The notes beneath the pieces were generated by a model that saw only the letters and a list, made by a program, of their open reading frames with translations, was not told the DNA's origin and made no database searches. Made by a program: the position numbers and the translations under genes. DNA of 64,000 nucleotides from Choristoneura fumiferana (taxonomy: Eukaryota; Arthropoda; Insecta; Lepidoptera; Tortricidae): NCBI RefSeq assembly GCF_025370935.1, contig NC_133473.1, positions 21,889,073 to 21,953,072 of the forward strand. The letters run 5' to 3'. This document shows, piece after piece, positions 11,910 to 24,400 of this stretch (the stretch's first letter is position 1; every line of letters begins with the position of its first letter).

Positions 11910-13305
11910 GTAATATTAATGGTAACTGCGAAGCAGCCGCCATTAAGTGCACTCGCGAGCCATTTGAATAGAGTTAAGATATTTTATGGTTTCAAAACTT
12001 TTAATCTCGAGTCCATTACTACAGTTTTTTGAACTTGCAGTGTTCATATATACCCTCCTGAGCCCTCACGTAATTTATAAATGCCAATTTACACTGAGAT
12101 TAACGGCCGAATGTACTTTATAAAGTACAAATTGTTTTTTGAATAAAGAATTCTAAGAATTTTGAAATAATATCCAAAATAACAAAACAGGTCAACTAAG
12201 TCTAGGTCTTAAGCACTAAGTCTGTTAATAAAAAGTTAGGGCTCAGGAGGATACAGGGTGTCCTGTAAATAGTACGACAAACTTAGGGGCAGATAGGTGG
12301 GCAGGTCATCTACCAAAGATAGAAAAATGGCCTTAGTAAAAGTCACATCGTTTTCGCGAAATTTAGAAGTTGTCATTTAAAAAAAAAATTTTGCTCGCAT
12401 ATATTAATTTTCGAGTTGTGATGTTCAGAATTGATCAATTTATGTATTTAATTTTGAATAGTTGTATTATCAGATGCAAAAATATTAAAAAGGGATTACA
12501 GTTTTTTATTTAAATTTAAACTTTGTCCCCTTTTTGTTTGTCTGTGTTTGTTAGCTGTAATTTAGTCCTTACTTCTTTCTGTAAAAAGGTTGCCTGGAAG
12601 AGGTCGCCTGGAACGGCACTCGCCGGCCTCATACTCGTATAATAGTCCGCCTCACTATCGCTCGGCCTTTTATTTCCTCGTCCCTCGTCCCTCGTCACCT
12701 TCGTGCCAGCCTAGATGCATTTTTTTGGTCTTGAGTCACTTTAAGGACCAGTAATAATAATAATAATTAAACGTTTATTTCAGGCCAGAGTCCCATACAC
12801 ATTGAATAACATTATTAAAAATAGAATGTCAGAGTTCAAAATTCAAAAAATAATACAATAATAATAACAATAGTCAAACTTGAAATTATAACTATTACAG
12901 TAGGTACCCTCCCTACCTACAAGTGCTAGCGGTACGCCAAAAAAAGCTGCAAATGGTGTTAATAGCATAAAAATCGGAACGATTGATCTTTAGGCCATAC
13001 GAATAAATCTGGCCCGTAGAACAAAAAAAAGAAGAGGAGATATATGACATCATCTTTTTTTGTATAGAAAAAAAATTGATCTGAACCCAATCGTGTGTGG
13101 TATCTAATGAAAAGGCTTAGTTACTAAGCCGATTCTAAAAATATATCCCATCATTATATTTCAGTCACGTATTTTAAATTAAAATAAAAATCATTTTCCA
13201 AACATACCAATTAAGTACCTAAGTTTGGGCTCCTCCGGATATACCTAAAATGATATGTAATAAGGGAAGCGGGCAGGGAGCGGCAGCGGGGTACATGCTC
13301 ACGAC

Positions 13306-14500
13306 AAGCATTTGAATCAAAGGCAAACCAATAATAATAATTGCTTATAATGAGCACAATAAAAATTGCAATAACACCAATGTTTTATGCTTTCTTTTTA
13401 ACCGACTTCAAAAAAAGGAGGAGGTTATCTATTCGGTTGTATTTTTTTTTAATGTTTGTTACCTCAGAACTCCGTCATTTATGAACAGTTATGAATTTTT
13501 TTTTGCGTTCAAAGTCAAAGTCAAAATATCTTTATTCAATTTAAGCTATAACAAGCACTTATGAATGTCAAAATTAAATCTACCACCGGTTCGGAAAAAC
13601 GTCTGTTAAGAAGAATCCGGCATGAAACTCAACGAGGTATATTTTTTTAAACAGATTTATAATATTATTAAAATTGTATACAATACATGTCATCACAAGT
13701 ATTTAACACAACTTTATTTTTAACACAGTAGGTTCGCTATTTGAAGGGATCGCTAATGCGGATCGGAATTATTTCCAAATATCCCTGTCCATGATAATTA
13801 TAATCATTTACTTTATAATACGCCTTAGATTATTAATGTATTATTGACAATAGATCTGAATTTTGTATCTGTTTCATTCATAATATTTTTTGGAATTCTG
13901 TTATAAAAACGTATGCAATTTTCCAGAAATGACGTTCGTCTAGGAATGCTTTCAATTAGGTCCCATAAGCACCAAATCAGGATCGGATAATTTGATCCTA
14001 AGGAAATCGAGGGAACTCTTCAAATGTTGTAGGGACACCTACGGTAATTTTGATATATTTAGTAGTAACTCGTGCATTTGCTCTTGAAAATCATCATTTG
14101 GTAAAGTGGGACTGATGATGAAGACCACAGTTGACCATCGGAGTTACTACAATAACAAGTATTTCATGGGTTGAATTTCAATTACTTTAACACAGTTACT
14201 AAGCAATTTATGCTCCTCGTAATGCATATGGTGAAATGGAATGGGTGGTGAAGCACCAAGACTCCTCAATAAAGAAAGTCTCTGCATCGGAAAAAGCAAT
14301 CTTTTGTAAAAGGCGACGAGCAGTTGACATGACTATTGTATCTTAGATTATTTACACTAAAAAAGGTAAAAAAATAATTTTTGGACAAAAAATTGAACCG
14401 ACTACAAAAACCATGAAAATATATTTTTTTAACACCTATATAGTTGATAGATTGTTTTTTAAATAAAAATAAATAGTTTGATTTTAATAAATAATATAAA
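13306..14500. repeat. Retroelement-derived segment private to copy 1
   Basis: Copy 2 has a different 100 bases here (35151-35250). The segment contains 'accgacttcaaaaaaaggaggaggttatc' (13400), a fragment also found near 45117. It also holds a LINE tail (about 13505-13645, 'aaagtcaaaatatctttattc' to 'catgaaactcaacgaggtata') related to the last 60 bases of the window. The other end of the common element is 'accgactacaaaaaccatgaaa' (14397). No open reading frame of note. Confidence 0.65.
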
Positions 14501-14690
14501 TATGATTGAAAACTCCTCTCGCATTAGCATTTATCATCCTCGTGTCTCTCACACACACACGCATACACACACTACATACTCGCCACACAATTTGTTCGTT
14601 TAGTTGTCTACTTTTTATTTCACCAACATCCCCCTTCCAATTTTGTTAAAACTTAGCGATTTAATAAAATTAATTGTTTGTACCCCGAAT

Positions 14691-14823
14691 CAGCAGGGCT
14701 ACTACGAAACTCGAACTTCGTATCGTACCGTCCCTCTCGCTCTCGTATTAAATAGTATAAGTGTCAGACTGAGAGACCGCACGACACGATCTACGAGTTT
14801 CGAGTTTCGTAGTAGCCCTGCTG
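14691..14823. repeat. Palindromic MITE ('cagcagggctactacgaaactcg'), copy 1
   Basis: The ends 'cagcagggctactacgaaactcg' and 'cgagtttcgtagtagccctgctg' are inverted; the middle is 'ccgtccctctcgctctcgtatt'. The family recurs at 20537, 26158, 35441, 41567, 42517 and 59371. Confidence 0.85.
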
Positions 14824-15240
14824 GTTTTTACGTGACAGGCATAGCCTAGGTGTGAAACCAACGGAAACCCTATTTGCAACTTATTTTTGCTTTTAATACG
14901 AGTACCTAAACCCATTATATTTTTATTTTTTATGATATCCGTTATCAAAATATGTCATAATTTTTCGTAACCTGACAAAGTAAAGTTTCGAGTATGTGCT
15001 TAGGTATCTAATAACCTTAAACCTTGGAAGACGAAACTACTTTATTTGACTAAGTACCTACCTAATATTGTGTAGTTTCAAAAGATATTACATGGATGTA
15101 ATCATATAATATGTAGGTAATAAATAAATTGGATGACTTTGGTAATGAAATTTCTTTAATTTTGATAGAACACCTGATATGACAAAGACAATTAGATCAG
15201 TCATCATTATGTTCTTCACAACCAAAGACAGTGCTACGCA

Positions 15241-17049
15241 ATGGAAAGATTCAGTTACACTGTTACGACAGAAAACGGTTTTATTAAAGTTTTTAAGCCA
15301 TTATTTATTATACAATCCATTACTGGTATAACAAGAGTGAGTTTTAAAGACAATCTGATCTGCCCACGATTGTGGCACCAAAGAATATACAGCTGTGCCT
15401 TTCTGACTTTATGTGTCATAGCTGCCATAACTTATTACTACGAATTTTTGTTTCTTAATTTCCTTGAATGGAGCCGCGTTGCAACTTCATTGTTTTTGAG
15501 CAGTAGTATAATCGTCATCAATAATTTCGTCAATGTAAAATCAAACTACAAATTATTCGTAACCCTTCAGAGGATTGACCAAGATCTTAAAATTACTGCT
15601 AACGAAAAGCATTACAGAACTATGTCCAGGTTAAATTACGGTATTATCCTCTTTTTAACAATATTTCATGGTATTCGAGACATTATTATAGAATTAAAAA
15701 ATTTTGGTCTCAATTACATGTACTTATTCATCCCAACGATTGTTTTTCTTAGTGTGCATGACGTAGAAGCTTTGAATTTTTTCGGAGTTATAGTTTATCT
15801 GATTCTAAGAGTAATATATATCAATACTATGCTATGCCGAATCGCTGAAGTCAAATGGAGATCGTTAAAACATTTGGAATCGTCGATAATAATATGTAAA
15901 TTGTTCGTCGGTTATCGACACATCCTTACTGCATATGGTTTGATTGAAAAAAACTTCAGTCACTTTGTGAGTACATATTTTCATAAACAATTTTGATTGT
16001 ACTAATCTTTAAACTATTTTTTTAATATGATTTTTTAATAATTATACTTGTGTTTTTTGACACGCTTTTTGAATTTGATTTTCACCCACGTCTTACTGTG
16101 GATACTCACAAGAAACTTGTCAACTGTGCATAGTTCTGATGACAGTAAGTAATATTTTTCTAAGGATTTCGTATTTTATACGCATGCTTCCAAGTTTAGG
16201 TATATTTTATACTTTAGGCAGCTTAGCCGTTATAGTTTTACTTGAAAGTGTAGGTAATATACTTACTACCATCCTGAATTTTTTCAAATTTTTCCACCCA
16301 CCGCTTTAGATTTTAGAGGAGGGGGGGACGCTCGATTTTAATGAAAATTTTGCACTTTAAAGTTGAATATTTCGCAAACATATCACTCAATCGAAAAATT
16401 GTCTTAGCAAACCCCTAATGGTTTTAAAAGACCTATCCAACGATATCCCACACTATAGGATTGGATGAGAAAAAAAAAATCACCTTCACTTTATGTCTAT
16501 GGGAGGTACCGTAAAAAAAAAATATTTTTGAATTTTTCAATATACCATTTTGTCGGCATAATTTACATATACATTCGTGCAAAATTACAGCTTTCTAGCA
16601 TTGATAGTCCCTGAGCAAAGCCGCGGACGGACAGACAGACAGACAGACATGGCGAAACTATAAGGGTTCCGTTTTTGCCATTTTGGCTACGGAACCCTAA
16701 AAATTGCGCTCTCCATACATTGATTTGGTGATTTTATTTGATCAATGTATGGAAACCGCAAATTTTTAGAAGTCACCTGTATAATCTGGTATTGGAATCC
16801 TGGTGGTCCGCCCAGGATCATCTCTGCGGGAGGGGACTTTTGTAGAGGCATCGACTTGAAAGATACGCACACGTAATATGGATGACAAAGCAAATGCAGT
16901 CAGCAAAAACAAGCTTGTAGAACAAAACATTTAAAATGACGTGATATTATTTCAGCTGTTACTGATGGTTCTCCACATGTTCGTCAATGAATTGCTGGCT
17001 ATACAAAAGTTTATTACAGAAGGACCGGTAATAATCGTTTTAATCTATT

Positions 17050-17082
<33 letters not shown>

Positions 17083-17097
17083 TACGCGCGCGCGCGG

Positions 17098-17178
<81 letters not shown>

Positions 17179-20106
17179 AACATCACGCTTGCATTCCTAA
17201 ATGGGGTAGGCAGAGCACACGAAACGTTACCGCTTCGGAGTCACTTTTAGCAGTTTTAGGTTTTAAGTTTGACAAAAATGGTGAGTGATTGACTGACTGA
17301 CATATCAACAAAATATTGAAAATCGCAGCTTGAAATCTGGCGCAGGGCTTTCTTATATCAAGTAGGTGAACACAAGGAAATACCACCCCTTACAGTGTGA
17401 AATGTAATAGCCCAGAATTTTGAGAGATGAAGAGGCATTTCGTTGGATTTCTTACGTATTTTACGTACAGAAAAAACGTAGTAAATTATAAAAGTATTTT
17501 ACCTATCTACTTGGTATGTAGGTACAGTCAGCAGCGGAAGTAGACGAGTGGTCACGATGCTCAATCTGCTCTACACACGACTCTACTGCCAAGGTAATAA
17601 GGAGTGTTAGTTTAGGTCATTTTGATCATCACAACTGCTCATCTGCTTCTGCTGCTGTCACCAACAATTTTATTATGTACTATAGTTGGTTTGGATAGGT
17701 ATTTAACTAAATGTAAACAAAACAACGTCAAATACGGTATTTGACTATTTTGTATGTTTTATAAATTAAAACTACACAATGCCTGTTATCGAATAGAAAA
17801 ACAATTTTTAAGCTACCTTTACAAATAACAGAGTTATAAAGGTTTGAAATTCAAGATTAGACAGAGAAAGGCATACTGGCATGTGACGTCACACGCCAGT
17901 ACCGCCGTACTTGCTGCATAGAGAAAAGCGTTTGAGAAAGAGATATTTCAAAAAATACACTATAAATTCAATTTTCAACCGATTTAAATTTTCTCTTCGC
18001 TAAACACTACCTGTATATCTATATTTTCATAATAATATTAAGATATGGCAAAATCAGGAGTTGTCAAATACCGTACTGGTGTCTTAAATATTGATTTCCC
18101 CCAATAAACTATCTAAACATTTAGTTCAAGATTTTTTTTTATGATGAAGGAAATTGATTTATTTAAGAATATAAACTTTTAGAAAATACAGTCATTTAAT
18201 CATTCAAGTTTGTATTACAATGATAGAGAGGTAAAATCTTGAACGTACCAAATTTGGCAGCTGAAGTTTGTTTACATCAAGTATAGGCAGATAATATAAT
18301 TATTTTCTTTATTCGCAGAGTATGACCTGGCCTGCATTTATTCAAACTCTGGAAGTTATTATGAAGATGTTTAACAGGGTCCTCTTCGTCGGGGGGGCAG
18401 TGGGTTATCTTGAGAGTCAATTTGCGCGTACCAAGGTCTGCTGTCTGAAAGTAATTAATTATACAAACGATGGTAAGTAAATCTTTATCTATTAACAATC
18501 TTCAGTCGGGCGCTTAGATAATTAAAGACGGCGGGCGTCTATTAAATATAATGTTCAACGTATTATTCTATGCATAATCCTACTTAATATTATAATATGT
18601 TATATTATGAATATAAATGTGTGGTAGTTGAATGAAAATTCCTAGGCATAGGTATCGTGAAATGGCGCCATTTCATGATATGACTAAAAGTTGGCCAGGC
18701 ATATCACGATGTGCCTGAGAAACAATACGGCAGATTGATTAGAGCAACGCATTCGGCGATATTCCTAGCTCTATACCGGGCACACGTGATATGCCGAAAA
18801 AACGAAAAATGTAGGTACGACGAGCGAAGCGAGGAGTGGTTAGTATGAATTGTGACCACAACGAACGAGCCGAACGAGCGAAGCGAGCGTACCGCAGCAG
18901 CGGCCCTCGAAATGACAGAACCGATATGGCAGCGTTTCATGATATGCCTAGGAATATTTCATGATCTGCCTAAACTGGCCAAATCATGAAATGGCGGCGT
19001 TTCATGATATGCCTATGAATTTCATGATCTGCCTAAACGTCACTAGGCAAATCGTTAAACGGTGAGTTTTGAACGATATGGCGGATGTCCCTTAGCCAAT
19101 TCATAAAATGGCGCCATTTCACGATATGCCTAGGAATTTCGTGATCTGGTGGATTTTACGATCGGTCGCCGATATCTGGAATAACAATACAACACATTAC
19201 AATGACTCTTTATTGTACACCACAAATAGTAAGCGATACAGAAAACAGGTAGGTATACAGAGAGAAAGATTAAGCAATATGCGGCCTTATCGCTTATAAG
19301 AGCGATCTCTTCCAGGCAACCTTTTTTACAGATTTAAATAAGGACTAAGTTACAACAGGTGTTGCATTTTCAGCAGCAGATCAGAAAATACTAACTAAAA
19401 TAAAACTGGAAAATATAACTGGAATGGAATCTAGATATTCTTACAGAATCGGAATAAAATCCCAGAATTTCATTGGCTAGGATTAGAGAAATAAATTTTT
19501 AAGCGTAGCTTTACGGTTTTGGATATTTCCATGACATTTTTTGCGAAACTAAGGAATTTATATTCAACTGTGAATCTAATTGCTTAGGTACGCGTGTAAG
19601 CCGCGGGTAATTGCTAGCTAATAAGTTTGATAGTCCTATAATGTGGAAACCTGTTATGGATGTCCATGGGCGGCGGTGATTGCTTTCCATCAAGTGAGCC
19701 GCCTAATCTTTTTCCCCTTAATACATATTAAAAAAAATACTCAAAGGTTAAAATCCCAATATTTATTGCATTCATTTGGCCAAGGATAACTATCATTAAG
19801 TATCATGGACCTTTTTACTGTCTGAATGAAAAAAAACACGTTGTAGAATTACTTTGACTTCAACTTTTTTTTACCTACTCGTTTTCAGTGGGAACCCGTC
19901 GCACAGCCAAGAACCTCTTCCGCGTGGTCTCCTGCGTGAAGCCATTCACCATATTCCACATGATCACGCTGAGTTCGCTGCCCATACAGTTGGCAGCAGT
20001 CACGGCAACCTACGCTGTCGTGCTGCTCCAGTTTAACTTCCAAGCGCAGATCGCTCAAGATACCAATGTTACGAAGACTAGCGTTATTGCTCGAGAGATT
20101 ACCTAA
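15241..20106 (+). CDS. Gustatory receptor unit B with shared 3' exons, copy 1, intact
   Basis: Four coding exons with GT-AG borders and matching phases: 15241-15966 (242 codons, donor GTGAGT), 16956-17027 (24 codons), 18319-18472 (51 codons plus one base) and 19889-20106 (ending TAA). Together they encode 389 residues, normal for an insect GR. The signature TYAVVLLQF is at residues 358-366 in the last exon, matching the TYxxxxxQF motif of transmembrane segment 7. Other visible hydrophobic stretches include about residues 52-66, 79-94, 133-146, 160-175 and 183-195. The family forms tetrameric seven-transmembrane cation channels with intracellular N-terminus in chemosensory neurons. The start at 15241 is supported by alignment with unit A ('ENxFxKxFKP'). 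An AATAAA lies about 300 bases after the stop. Subfamily and ligand cannot be assigned by eye. Exons 3 and 4 are the only C-terminal exons available to unit A as well. Confidence 0.92.
17051..17175 (+). repeat. (CA)n/(CGCA)n microsatellite in GR intron 2
   Basis: A compound run of CA, GC and CACG units. Copy 2 has a much shorter run at about 37855-37900. It is followed in both copies by 'cctaaatggggtaggcagagc', a fragment of another dispersed repeat also present near 53950-53995. Confidence 0.9.
18638..19138. repeat. Foldback element with iterated 'tttcatgatatgcctaggaa', copy 1
   Basis: The outer ends are inverted ('attcctaggcat...atcgtgaaatggcgcca' and 'tggcgccatttcacgatatgcctaggaat'). Inside, 'tttcatgatatgcctagg/atgaa' and 'tttcatgatctgcctaaac' repeat several times on a ~60-base spacing. 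The centre is a GC-rich 'gacgagcgaagcgagg' stretch. It lies in GR intron 3. Copy 2: 39715-40204. Confidence 0.8.
19183..19390 (-). repeat. LINE 3'-end fragment, shared by both copies
   Basis: 'caatgactctttattgtacaccac' and 'cggccttatcgcttataagagcgatctcttccaggcaacc' match the LINE tails at 7687 and 31697. Copy 2 position is about 40252-40450. The shared position means it predates the split. Confidence 0.75.
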
Positions 20107-20536
20107 AGAGGTAAAGGGCAAGTCGCCACCAAATATGTCAGAGCATTGGATCAACGTCCGACTTATTTGGTGGCGGGCTCTATTGTTAACGCCGTAGAGC
20201 CGTGTTCAGCTATTTTGATCAAATTTTTGCTCACAAGTTTATGAAGTCGACTGTACTACAAATATCGGAACCGCTTACCAAAAAAAAAATACATAACGTC
20301 ATAGGTACAAGATACATACACAAAGTATAATATTATGATTTCATTTTATAAAACATTTGAAATAACCTTCAATGTATTTGAAGTCTTCTTGAAAATGGAG
20401 TGATGTTTGTTTTGAATAATAAATGTTTCATAGAAAATTCGCTTTATCATCGTTCATCCACCATTAGGGACCTCATATTTCGTTTTTTACATTTTTCTAC
20501 TAGACATTGGCAAAATTGTCCTCTGATGGACAGAGC

Positions 20537-20670
20537 CAGCAGGGCTACTACGTAACTCGAAACTCGAAGTTCCTGTCATGCGGTCCCTCTGACACTTACA
20601 CTATTTAATACGAGAGCGAGAGAGACGGTACGATACGAACTGCGAGTTTCGAGTTTCGTAGTAGTCCTGC
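20537..20670. repeat. Palindromic MITE ('cagcagggctactacg'), copy 1
   Basis: Same family as 14691-14823, with ends 'cagcagggctactacg' and 'cgtagtagtcctgc'. It lies downstream of the GR stop codon. Copy 2: 41567-41700. Confidence 0.85.
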
Positions 20671-21165
20671 AGTAATGTTTTGTATCTAATGAATATTTCT
20701 GTTGCATTGTTTTTTTTAGTTTAAATTTTAGAACACTGTCTATGCCACAATTAATAGAGCTCTCGCCGGGCGGATGTTATGTATGTATGTATGTATGTAA
20801 ATACTTTATTGTACATAAAACACAAAAATAATACAAAAAGAAAACAACAAAACAAAAGAGTACAAAGGCGAACTTATCCCTAAAAGGGATCTTTCAATAT
20901 ACGAATGTTAGTTCTCGGGTCTTGGGTGTTTACTATGTATTTAAGTATGTATCTATCTATATAATTACACTAGCTTTTACCCGCGGCTTCGCACGCGTAA
21001 ACTATTCGGTCTGGTAGTTGCAATTGAAATTTTCGGAATTTTACAAAATTCCCCTGGAAATTTCCAAAATTTATATCGTGGTCTTCATTGAGGTTGTGTT
21101 GTGAATAACTGTACAAAATTCAAGACTCTAAACCCAGTGCTAAAATTTCAAAAAATTTCCCTATC

Positions 21166-21410
21166 CAAATTCAAATTCATATCATTTATTCAGTAATAGG
21201 CCGCAATGGGCACTTTTACACGTCATTTTTTTAAATACCAGCACTTTCGGAAAGACCATCATTGCCAAGAAAAATGCGCCGCAAGAAGCTTGGCAGAAAG
21301 TCATTTTTTCAAAATAAAATAAGTAAAAATAAAATACTTAAAAACTACAGTAAGTATACAATTAAAGAAAAAAATACAAAATAATAATAACAATAATACA
21401 CGGATGTATG
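21166..21410 (-). repeat. LINE 3' tail nested in the Helitron
   Basis: 'attcatatcatttattcagtaataggccgc' and 'ggaaagaccatcattgccaag' look like a lepidopteran LINE 3' end followed by A-rich sequence, and they interrupt the Helitron just before the satellite array. No coding sequence remains. The family assignment is from pattern memory. Confidence 0.55.
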
Positions 21411-24400
21411 GGGTCCCTTAGTTACAAAACTATCCCGTGGAAATATCGGGGTAAAAAGTAGCGTATGTGTTATTCCAGACGTCCGGCTACCTACATACCA
21501 AATTTCATGCCTCTAAGCCCAGCGGTTGTTATTTCAAGATTTTATCCTTATCCCGTGGGAATATCGGAATAAAAAGTAGCCTATGTGATATTCCAGAGGT
21601 CCAGCTACCTACATACCAAATTTCATGGCTCTAAGCCCAGTGGTTGTTATTTCGAGATTTTATCCCTAGTTATTCCGTGGGAATATCGGGTCAAAAAGTC
21701 ACTTAAATGTTATTCCAGATGTCCAATTACCTACATACAAGTTTTATGACTCTAAGCCAGCGGTTATTATTTCGAGATTTTTGTCCCTATCCCGTGCGAA
21801 TATCGGAATAATAGTAGGCTATGTGATATTCCAGAGGTCCAGCTACCTACATACAAATTTCATGGCTCTAAGCCCAGTGGTTGTTATTTCGAGATTTTAT
21901 CCCTAGTTATTCCGTGGGAATATCGGGTCAAAAAGTCACTTAAATGTTATTCCAGATGTCCAATTACCTACATACCAAGTTTTATGACTCTAAGCCCAGC
22001 GGTTATTATTTCGAGATTTTGTCCCTATCCCGTGCGAATATCGGAATAAATAGTAGCCTATGTGATATTCCAGAGGTCCAGCTACCTACATACCAAATTT
22101 CATGCCTCTAAGCCCAGCGGTTGTTATTTCAAGATTTTATCCTTATCCCGTGGGAATATCGGAATAAAAAGTAGCCTATGTGATATTCAGAGGTCCAGCT
22201 ACCTACATACCAAATTTCATGGCTCTAAGCCCAGTGGTTGTATTTCGAGATTTTATCCCTAGTTATTCCGTGGGAATATCGGGTCAAAAAGTCACTTAAA
22301 TGTTATTCCAGATGTCCAATTACCTACATACCAAGTTTTATGACTCTAAGCCCAGCGGTTATTATTTCGAGATTTTGTCCCTATCCCGTGCGAATATCGG
22401 AATAAATAGTAGGCTATGTGATATTCCAGAGGTCCAGCTACCTACATACCAAATTTCATGGCTCTAAACCCAGTGGTTGTTATTTCGAGATTTTATCCCT
22501 AGTTACCCCGTAAGAATATCGGGTCAAAAAGTCACTTAAGTGTTATTCCAGATGTGCAGTTACCTACATACCAAATTTCATGACTCTAAGCCCAGCGGTT
22601 ATTATTTTGAGATTTTATCCCTATCCCGTGGGAATATCGGAATAAATAGTAGCCTATGTGTTATTTCAGAGGTTTAGCTACCTACACACTAAATTTCATG
22701 GCTCTAAGCCCAGCGGTTGTTATTTCAAGATTTTATCCCTAGGTATCCCGTGGGAATATCGAGTCAAAAAGTTGCCTATGTGTTATTTCAGACATCTAAC
22801 TACCTACATACCAAATTTCATGCCTCTAAGCCCAGCGGTTGTTATTTCGAGATTTTATCCTTATCCCGTGGGAATATCGGAATAAAAAGTAGCCTATGTG
22901 ATATTCCAGAGGTCCAGCTACCTACATACCAAATTTCATGGCTCTAAGCCCAGTGGTTGTTATTTCGAGATTTTATCCCTAGTTATTCCGTGGGAATATC
23001 GGGTCAAAAAGTCACTTAAATGTTATTCCAGATGTCCAATTACCTACATACCAAGTTTTATGACTCAAGCCCAGCGGTTATTATTTCGAGATTTGTCCTA
23101 TCCGTGCGAATATCGGAATAAATAGTAGGCTATGTGATATTCCAGAGGTCCAGCTACCTACATACCAAATTTCATGGCTCTAAACCCAGTGGTTGTTATT
23201 TCGAGATTTTATCCCTAGTTACCCCGTAAGAATATCGGGTCAAAAAGTCACTTAAGTGTTATTCCAGATGTTCAGTTACCTACATACCAAATTTCATGAC
23301 TCTAAGCCCAGCGGTTATTTTTTTGAGATTTTATCCCTATCCCGTGGGAATATCGGAATAAATAGTAGCCTATGTGTTATTTCAGAGGTTTAGCTACCTA
23401 CACACTAAATTTCATGGCTCTAAGCCCAGCGGTTGTTATTTCAAGATTTTATCCCTAGGTATCCCGTGGGAATATCGAGTCAAAAAGTTGCTTATGTGTT
23501 ATTTCAGACATCTAACTACCTACATACCAAGTTTTATGACTCTAAGCCCAGCGGTTATTATTTCGAGATTTTGTCCCTATCCCGTGCGAATATCGGAATA
23601 AATAGTAGCCTATGTGATATTCCAGAGGTCCAGCTACCTACATACCAAATTTCATGCCTCTAAGCCCAGCGGTTGTTATTTCAAGATTTTATCCTTATCC
23701 CGTGGGAATATCGGAATAAAAAGTAGCCTATGTGATATTCCAGAGGTCCAGCTACCTACATACCAAATTTCATGGCTCTAAGCCCAGTGGTTGTTATTTC
23801 GAGATTTTATCCCTAGTTATTCCGTGGGAATATCGGGTCAAAAAGTCACTTAAATGTTATTCCAGATGTCCAATTACCTACATACAAGTTTTATGACTCT
23901 AAGCCCAGCGGTTATTATTTCGAGATTTTGTCCTATCCGTGCGAATATCGGAATAAATAGTAGGCTATGTGATATTCCAGAGGTCCAGCTACCTACATAC
24001 CAAATTTCATGGCTCTAAACCCAGTGGTTGTTATTTCGAGATTTTATCCCTAGTTATCCGTAAGAATATCGGGTCAAAAAGTCACTTAAGTGTTATTCCA
24101 GATGTGCAGTTACCTACATACCAAATTTCATGACTCTAAGCCCAGCGGTTATTATTTTGAGATTTTATCCCTATCCCGTGGGAATATCGGAATAAATAGT
24201 AGCCTATGTGTTATTCAGAGGTTTAGCTTACCTACACACTAAATTTCATGCTCTAAGCCCAGCGGTTGTTATTTCAAGATTTTATCCCTAGGTATCCCGT
24301 GGGAATATCGAGTCAAAAAGTTGCCTATGTGTTATTTCAGACATCTAACTACCTACATACCAAATTTCATGCCTCTAAGCCCAGCGGTTGTTATTTCGAG

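Noticed and set aside
11910..15240. Private C-terminal exons for GR unit A
   Set aside because: I looked for a TYxxxxxQF-type exon or a counterpart of 'MTWPAFIQTLEV' between A2 and B1 in both copies and saw none; only repeats are there.
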